Positions 9,603 to 11,413 of a DNA stretch of 11,413 nt are shown here, piece by piece. A program made the translations under genes and the position numbers. The notes beneath the pieces were generated by a model. That model searched no databases and was not told the DNA's origin. It worked only from the letters and a program-made list of their open reading frames with translations. The stretch covers positions 1 through 11,413 of the forward strand of contig PMOV01000085.1 in assembly GCA_003161195.1 (NCBI GenBank), read 5' to 3'. This DNA is from Acidobacteriota bacterium (GTDB taxonomy: Bacteria; Acidobacteriota; Terriglobia; Acidiferrales; UBA7541). Every line of letters starts with the position of its first letter. The stretch's first letter is position 1.

Positions 9603-9638
9603 AGACGACCCCGGAAGGAACGGTACTCTCGACTGAGC

Positions 9639-11413
9639 ATGAAACTGTCACGTTTGGCGTTTTCCGTGGTTATCGTCACGACTTGCTACAGCGCGGCTTT
9701 CGCGCAAGGGCCTACCGCAGGTAAGTCGACAGGACCCACATTTCGGTGCGCGCGGGGACGCGAGGGCAGCGCGGTGCCGGAACCGGAAGACGTCTACAGC
9801 CTGGATGGGGTGCTGCGCGAAGAATTCACCTTCCACAGCGCACTCGACGCCGCTGGGCGAACCAACTTTTGCTACGTCGATCAGAGCGGGCGCCAGGAGC
9901 CCACCCTGCGCGTTCGCCCGGGAGATACGGTAATCCTTTCGCTAAAAAATACGGCTACGGTGGTGTCCAGCCTCACAACCGAACGAGCTTTGACCGCACT
10001 GCATCAAACGATCGCCGCCCCTTCGCCGATGCAAGCGGGCGCAAACGCTGCGACGTCCGCCGCGGCCTGCGCCGGAAGCGCGATGAAGGCCGGCGCCACG
10101 AATCTCCACTTTCACGGCATGACGGTTCCCCCAGATTGCCATGAGGACGATGTGCTGCACACGGCCGTCGTACCGGGAGACGCAACCTTCGAGTATCGCT
10201 TCCAAATTCCGAAGGACGAGCCTCCCGGCTTGTACTGGTATCACCCGCACGTGCATGGGTCCACGAAGGCACAGGTACTAGGTGGCGCCTCCGGAGCGCT
10301 GATCGTCGAGGGCATCGAGCGCGCCCGCATCGATTTGGCGGGTTTGCCGGAGCGGGTTTTCGTAATTCGCGACCAAACTCTACTGAACCCAAATGCCGCC
10401 CCAGCGGAGCAGAACATCCCGCCCGTTGTTCTGGACGCTGACGGTGACGCCAAAAACACCGGCAATGGAACCGGCAAGCCGACGCTGGACCTCTCGCTGA
10501 ACTTCGTCCCCGTACCGTACCCGAATTATCCTCCGGCCGTCATCGCGATGAAACCCGGCGAACGCCAACTGTGGCGGGTTCTGAACGCCTCAGCCATCAC
10601 CTACATAAACTTGCAGTTGCTCTATCACGGCCAACCGCAGGCCGTGGGGGTAGTGGGCATCGATGGTGTCCCGATTACGGACCTTGGAGTCGCCAGCACC
10701 CGCGCTATCCGACAGAGTCACTTGGGGATACCGCCGGGCGGGCGCATTGAGTTCGTAGTCACCGGGCCTGCGGAGGGCGCGGATGCCACCCTCGTAACGC
10801 GTAGCGTAAACACCGGTTCGGGCGGCGAGAACGACCCCACACGGCCATTGGCGAAGATTATCGCGAAAGCCGGCGCCCCGGAGCCGCGCAATCGGTTGCC
10901 GGAGTCGCCCTCGGCCTTGCCGCCAGCCAACAAAGTGTGGCTCGGTTCCGTGACCCCGGCGCGCACGCGCAAGCTCTACTTTTCGGAGGTCTTACAGGAC
11001 CCCCACGATCCATACAGTCCGACGACGTTTTTCCTGACCGTCGACGGCGAAACTCCCAAAGCTTTCCAGATGGGCAGCGACGCCCCAAACATCGTCGCCC
11101 ATCAAGGCGACGTCGAAGACTGGATCATCGAGAATCGCACGCAGGAGGTGCACGCCTTCCACATTCACCAGGTGCATTTCCAGGTGCTGGAATGGTTCGG
11201 TCTACAGGTTAAGGAAGGGATTCTTCGCGACACGGTGAACGTCCCCTATTGGGACGGCAAAAATCCCGTCTATCCGCGCGTCAAACTGCGCATCGATTTT
11301 CGCGACCCCAACGCCGTGGGCCTGTTCCCCTACCACTGCCATCTTCTGGAACATGAAGACGCCGGGATGATGGGCCTAGTCCGTGTGGAACCGGCGCAAA
11401 CTCAGAAGTCTCC
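9639..11413 (+). CDS. Secreted multicopper oxidase (3' end beyond window)
   Basis: The frame stays open to the window edge, giving 591 codons. A signal peptide is clear (MKLSRLAFSV onward, likely cut after AFA at residue 22), so the enzyme acts in the periplasm or outside. All four copper-binding regions of laccase/CueO/CotA-type oxidases are present: LHFHG at 156-160; WYHPHVHG at 200-207; HAFHIHQVHF at 505-514; and HCHLLEHEDAGMM at 566-578, with type 1 ligands C567 and H572 and axial M577. The first cupredoxin domain carries an Ala-rich insert (about 127-154) before HFHG. Such enzymes oxidise Cu(I), metals or phenolics with reduction of O2 to water; the substrate here cannot be read. With HCH so close to the edge, little of the protein should be missing. 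GGAAGGA (9613-9619) lies about 18-19 nt before the ATG, too far for a normal ribosome-binding site, so the start is moderately sure. Confidence 0.94.
   Translation, partial: MKLSRLAFSVVIVTTCYSAAFAQGPTAGKSTGPTFRCARGREGSAVPEPEDVYSLDGVLREEFTFHSALDAAGRTNFCYVDQSGRQEPTLRVRPGDTVILSLKNTATVVSSLTTERALTALHQTIAAPSPMQAGANAATSAAACAGSAMKAGATNLHFHGMTVPPDCHEDDVLHTAVVPGDATFEYRFQIPKDEPPGLYWYHPHVHGSTKAQVLGGASGALIVEGIERARIDLAGLPERVFVIRDQTLLNPNAAPAEQNIPPVVLDADGDAKNTGNGTGKPTLDLSLNFVPVPYPNYPPAVIAMKPGERQLWRVLNASAITYINLQLLYHGQPQAVGVVGIDGVPITDLGVASTRAIRQSHLGIPPGGRIEFVVTGPAEGADATLVTRSVNTGSGGENDPTRPLAKIIAKAGAPEPRNRLPESPSALPPANKVWLGSVTPARTRKLYFSEVLQDPHDPYSPTTFFLTVDGETPKAFQMGSDAPNIVAHQGDVEDWIIENRTQEVHAFHIHQVHFQVLEWFGLQVKEGILRDTVNVPYWDGKNPVYPRVKLRIDFRDPNAVGLFPYHCHLLEHEDAGMMGLVRVEPAQTQKS

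Noticed and set aside
9539..9638. Possible known riboswitch before the multicopper oxidase
   Set aside because: I compared it from memory with the fluoride, TPP, cyclic di-GMP and yybP motifs and found no match, so I report only an unassigned hairpin.

Overview
The window is GC-rich (roughly 60%), densely coded, and carries no RNA gene, insertion sequence, CRISPR array or other sign of recent mobility. The gene content suggests a free-living soil-type bacterium. Acidobacteriota is my best guess, inferred from the style of the Lgt variant, the secreted amidohydrolase and the CCAEP-tail radical SAM enzyme. I cannot prove the taxon from this sequence alone.

Layout, left to right. (1) A short four-helix membrane protein of SMR/YnfA type on the minus strand (2-334). 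(2) Divergent from it, a YggX-like Fe(II)/Fe-S protection protein (497-829). (3) A minus-strand two-gene operon: a radical SAM enzyme whose C-terminal tail carries a CCAEP motif (2191-3741), followed 20 nt later by an ATP-grasp ligase with an L-amino-acid-ligase-like C-terminus (854-2170). (4) Divergent from the radical SAM gene, a complete aconitase AcnA (3846-6512). (5) A secreted imidazolonepropionase/Xaa-Pro-dipeptidase-like amidohydrolase (6661-7971). (6) Convergent with it, stop codon against stop codon, an unusual single polypeptide joining an Lgt-type prolipoprotein diacylglyceryl transferase to a SAM-dependent methyltransferase (7972-9402). (7) Divergent from that, a secreted multicopper oxidase that runs off the right edge (9639 to beyond 11413), behind a leader of about 120 nt with strong hairpin potential.

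How the genes may work together. YggX, aconitase and the radical SAM enzyme all depend on or protect iron-sulfur chemistry, so the left half looks like an Fe-S neighbourhood, although only the radical SAM and ATP-grasp genes form a clear transcriptional unit. That pair is the best candidate for an undescribed pathway: a radical reaction on an unknown substrate coupled to ATP-dependent amide or peptide bond formation. The Lgt-methyltransferase fusion is the second notable item. All gene-free stretches are under 300 nt. They hold promoter-like -10 elements and, before the multicopper oxidase, a leader hairpin.
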